DNA of 10,736 bases from an uncultured Pseudoxanthomonas sp. (GTDB lineage: Bacteria; Pseudomonadota; Gammaproteobacteria; Xanthomonadales; Xanthomonadaceae): assembly GCA_946886405.1 (NCBI GenBank), contig CAMPIO010000110.1, forward strand, positions 1 to 10,736. Reading direction: 5' to 3'. Below, one piece after another: positions 8,611 through 10,736 of the stretch (position 1 is the stretch's first letter; every line of letters begins with the position of its first letter). The notes below the pieces were generated by a model that saw only the letters and a list, made by a program, of their open reading frames with translations, searched no databases and was not told where the DNA came from. Position numbers and translations under genes: made by a program.

Positions 8611-9921
8611 TCACTGGCTCTTGAGCTGGATGGCGGGCGTCACCTGCATCGCGCGCCAGGCAGGCAACATGCCGGCGAGCAGGCTGGCGACGATCGCCAG
8701 CGCGAAGGTGGCCAACAGCATCTTCAGGTCCATGTGCGCCAGGTCGGCGTAGCCGGCCGGCTGTTGGCGGACGGCCAACAGGCCGAGCCAGGCCAGCACA
8801 AGGCCGAGCACGCCGCCCACCAGTCCGACGGTGCCGGCTTCCACCAGGCATTGCGCGAAGATGGCCTTGCGCGTCGCGCCAAGCGCACGCCGCACACCGA
8901 TCTGCGATGCGCGACCGAGGAACTTCGCCAGCAGCAGGCCCACCGTGTTGAGCAGGCAGACGGCGAGGAAGCCGAACGCCAGCCACACCTGCAGGCGCAC
9001 GTCGCCGGGCACCGCGCCCTGCTTGTCCAACCACTGCATCACGTTGTGCAGGTCCACGTTGGTCGCACGCTCGAAACGACCTGCGGCGCGCTGCTGGTCG
9101 GAGTAGTTCGCCAGGTACTGCTTGTAGGCCGCGACCTTGCCCGGCGTGTCCAGCTCCACCCAGTACTGCAGCCACGAGCACGGGGCGTTGGGTCCGCGCG
9201 AGCCCTCTTCATCTCCGCTGGAATCGCCCCAGCAGTTCATGTTGCCCTGGGTACCCATCTTCAGGCTGAGTGCCGTCCAGAACGGCACGAACAGCTGTTC
9301 CACTTCGGTGAAGCGGTCCTGCGTCATGTCGTAGAACTTCGGCGCGGGGCGCCATTCGTCCAGCACGCCGATGATGCGGAACGTCGCGCCGGATGCGGTC
9401 ACGTCACGGCCCACGCTGTTGGCGCCGCCGAAGAGCTTGTCGTTGAGCGCCTTGGAGATGACCGCCACGCGTGCACGGGATTCATCGTCTGCGGCCGACC
9501 AGCCGTTGCCGTGGCGGAACGGCACGTCGAACATCGGGAAGAAGTCGGCGGTGGTATAGCGCGCATCGACGCGGAACGGTTCGACTTTTCCGTCGGCCGA
9601 TTCGATCGACGACGCGCCGCCTGTCATCAGTGCCTGGCGATCGCCCTTCTTGTCGCGCAGCAGGCGTTCCGCGTCGTAACGCGTGAACTGGTCTTCCGGC
9701 TCGTCGCCCGGGGTGAAGCCGTTTGCCGAGCGCGGGTCGATGCGCGGATAGAAGAGCCTGTCGCTCTTCTGCGGGATCGGATCGCCCGACAGCACGTAGA
9801 ACACGGTCAGCGTGGTCATGCTGGCGCCGATACCGAGCGCGATGGCCAGCACCATCAGGAAAGTCAGCGCCTTGTTGCGCTTGAAGCTGCGCAGCGCGAG
9901 GGAAAAGTAGTAGCCGAACAT
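8611..9921 (-). CDS. FtsX/MacB-type ABC transporter permease (P1)
   Basis: This 436-residue inner-membrane protein has helix 1 at about 19-43, a long periplasmic domain at about 45-308, and helices at about 310-333, 358-384 and 400-421. The conserved loop is SQIGVRRALGATRKAIF (about 339-355), and the periplasmic half has VISKALNDKLFG and FRIIGVLDEW, shared with P2. An Asp/Gly/Ser-rich stretch at about 228-250 carries two cysteines (C230, C248) that could form a periplasmic disulfide and that I do not see in P2 or P3. The ATG at 9921 is preceded by GGAG (9928-9931) at six bases, directly touching the end of a REP pair that fills the gap to the ATPase gene. A MacB-like protein normally carries its own ATPase; here the ATPase is the separate gene upstream. 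Confidence 0.94.
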   Translation of the reverse strand: MFGYYFSLALRSFKRNKALTFLMVLAIALGIGASMTTLTVFYVLSGDPIPQKSDRLFYPRIDPRSANGFTPGDEPEDQFTRYDAERLLRDKKGDRQALMTGGASSIESADGKVEPFRVDARYTTADFFPMFDVPFRHGNGWSAADDESRARVAVISKALNDKLFGGANSVGRDVTASGATFRIIGVLDEWRPAPKFYDMTQDRFTEVEQLFVPFWTALSLKMGTQGNMNCWGDSSGDEEGSRGPNAPCSWLQYWVELDTPGKVAAYKQYLANYSDQQRAAGRFERATNVDLHNVMQWLDKQGAVPGDVRLQVWLAFGFLAVCLLNTVGLLLAKFLGRASQIGVRRALGATRKAIFAQCLVEAGTVGLVGGVLGLVLAWLGLLAVRQQPAGYADLAHMDLKMLLATFALAIVASLLAGMLPAWRAMQVTPAIQLKSQ

Positions 9922-9931
9922 GCGTGGCTCC

Positions 9932-10000
9932 GTAGGGTGGGCCCTGGCCCACCATGGGGTTGTCTTGGCGGTATGTGCGGTGGGCCGGGGCCCACCCTAC
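9932..10000. repeat. GTAG-type REP doublet filling the ATPase-P1 gap
   Basis: One arm is GTAG (9932-9935) with the perfect stem GGTGGGCC (9936-9943) and GGCCCACC (9946-9953). The inverted arm has GGTGGGCC (9979-9986) with GGCCCACC (9989-9996), then CTAC (9997-10000). The arms are reverse complements apart from one loop base, so the transcript could fold as two small hairpins or one long 22-bp stem. The outer TAG of one arm (9997-9999 on the - strand) is the stop codon of the ABC ATPase. The other end touches the GGAG ribosome binding site of P1. The spacer (9954-9978) shows nothing else. The core is the same as at 760-782. Confidence 0.9.
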
Positions 10001-10719
10001 GCAGAGGCGTTGGCTTCGGCGGCGTTCGCCGCACGGATCAGCGCGGGCTCCACCGACAGGTCGGTGGCCATGCCGTCCACGATGTGCACGTTGCGCTGCG
10101 CACGCGCGGCCAGTTCAGGATCGTGCGTGACCATGATGATGGTCGTGCCCTGGCGGTTGATCTCCTCCATCAGCTCCATCACGCCGCGGGCCATCTGCGA
10201 GTCCAGGTTGCCGGTCGGTTCGTCGGCCAGCAACAAGCGCGGGCTGCCCGCGAGTGCGCGCGCGATCGCCGTGCGCTGCTGCTGGCCGCCCGACAGCTCG
10301 GCCGGGAAATGCTTCATGCGCGAGCCCAGGCCGACACGTGCCAGCGCGTCTTCGATGCGCTGCTTGCGCTCCGACGCAGGCATGCCGCGATAGCGGAGCG
10401 GCACGTCGACGTTGTCGAACAGGTTGAGGTCGGGGATCAGGTTGAAGCCCTGGAAGATGAAGCCGATCTTCTGGTTGCGCAGGCGCGAGCGTGCGTCGTC
10501 GCCCAGGTGGCTGACGTCCTGGCCATCGAGCAGGAACTGCCCGCCCGTGAACGTTTCCAGCAGGCCAGCGATGTTGAGGAACGTGGTCTTGCCCGAACCC
10601 GACGGACCGGTCACCGCGACGAACTCGCCCTCGCGGACATGCAGGTCGAGCGAACGCAGCGCATGCGTTTCCACCTGTTCGGTGCGGTAGACCTTGGCGA
10701 CTTGGCGCATCTCAAGCAT
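9997..10719 (-). CDS. ABC transporter ATP-binding protein, MacB/LolD class
   Basis: This 240-residue cytoplasmic ATPase should power the three permeases encoded next to it. All ABC elements are present: Walker A GPSGSGKT (38-45), Q-loop Q90 in GFIFQGFNLIP, signature LSGGQQQR (142-149), Walker B LLLADEPTGNLDS with E167, and the switch H199 in MVTHD. The phrases FQGFNLIPDLNLFDNV and DEPTGNLDS are typical of the MacB/LolD/FtsE group that pairs with FtsX-type permeases. The ATG at 10719 follows AAGGA at seven bases (MLEMRQVAKVYRTE); a second in-frame ATG at 10710 has no comparable site. The gene ends with the TAG supplied by a REP arm, and the Ala/Asn-rich tail (IRAANAAEANASA) is not conserved in the family. 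It is the first operon gene in view; a periplasmic adaptor gene may lie upstream, outside the window. Confidence 0.97.
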   Translation of the reverse strand: MLEMRQVAKVYRTEQVETHALRSLDLHVREGEFVAVTGPSGSGKTTFLNIAGLLETFTGGQFLLDGQDVSHLGDDARSRLRNQKIGFIFQGFNLIPDLNLFDNVDVPLRYRGMPASERKQRIEDALARVGLGSRMKHFPAELSGGQQQRTAIARALAGSPRLLLADEPTGNLDSQMARGVMELMEEINRQGTTIIMVTHDPELAARAQRNVHIVDGMATDLSVEPALIRAANAAEANASA

Positions 10720-10736
10720 GGTGGGTTCCTTCTTCT

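Noticed and set aside
6122..8752. An 876-codon open frame on the + strand across the permease genes
   Set aside because: It is antisense to P3 and P2, which have clear family motifs, membrane helices and ribosome binding sites. The translation is Arg/His/Gln/Gly-rich low-complexity sequence typical of shadow frames in GC-rich DNA.
10701..10720. GG-N10-GC spacing resembling a sigma-54 promoter on the + strand
   Set aside because: It lies within the start of the ABC ATPase gene, points away from the operon and lacks the rest of the consensus. It is likely chance.

Overview
The window is GC-rich, densely packed bacterial DNA whose proteins look like those of a gammaproteobacterium of the Xanthomonadaceae/Lysobacteraceae (Xanthomonas, Stenotrophomonas, Lysobacter, Luteimonas, Pseudoxanthomonas). 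Three things point there: the atpD-atpC-(small gene)-glmU order, the wording of AtpD and GlmU as I remember the Xanthomonas proteins, and hairpin repeats ending in GTAG like the SMAG/REP repeats described in Stenotrophomonas maltophilia. The genus cannot be fixed from sequence alone.

Left part (1-3319), housekeeping. On the + strand lie the 3' end of atpD (F1 beta subunit) and complete atpC (epsilon), closing the ATP synthase operon at a hairpin terminator. A small four-helix membrane protein of the GtrA-like family follows on the - strand. It is divergent from glmU (+), the bifunctional enzyme of UDP-GlcNAc synthesis.

Right part (3420-10719), accessory. Six - strand genes form one apparent operon, read from the right edge leftwards: a MacB/LolD-class ABC ATPase, three FtsX/MacB-type permeases (P1, P2, P3), a sigma-54-dependent NtrC-type response regulator and an NtrY-like histidine kinase. 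The last two overlap by 4 bases and the other junctions are 3-75 bases. The kinase has two membrane helices joined by only a few residues, so it has no periplasmic sensor domain. This resembles the intramembrane-sensing kinases that are signalled to by ABC transporters in Bce-type modules. My inference is a self-monitoring envelope transport or defence module with sigma-54 output. Its substrate is unknown and its promoter lies outside the window.

Repeats. Four intergenic gaps hold paired, inverted, GTAG-ended hairpins: 760-817 (between atpD and atpC), 1316-1418 (between atpC and the GtrA-like gene), 3321-3397 (between glmU and the kinase) and 9932-10000 (between the ABC ATPase and P1). In the last one the TAG of GTAG is the ATPase stop codon, and the other end touches the ribosome binding site of P1. 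Stem sequences differ between loci, but pairing is kept by compensatory changes. No tRNA, rRNA, CRISPR array, insertion sequence or transposase gene is visible, and no gene appears frameshifted.
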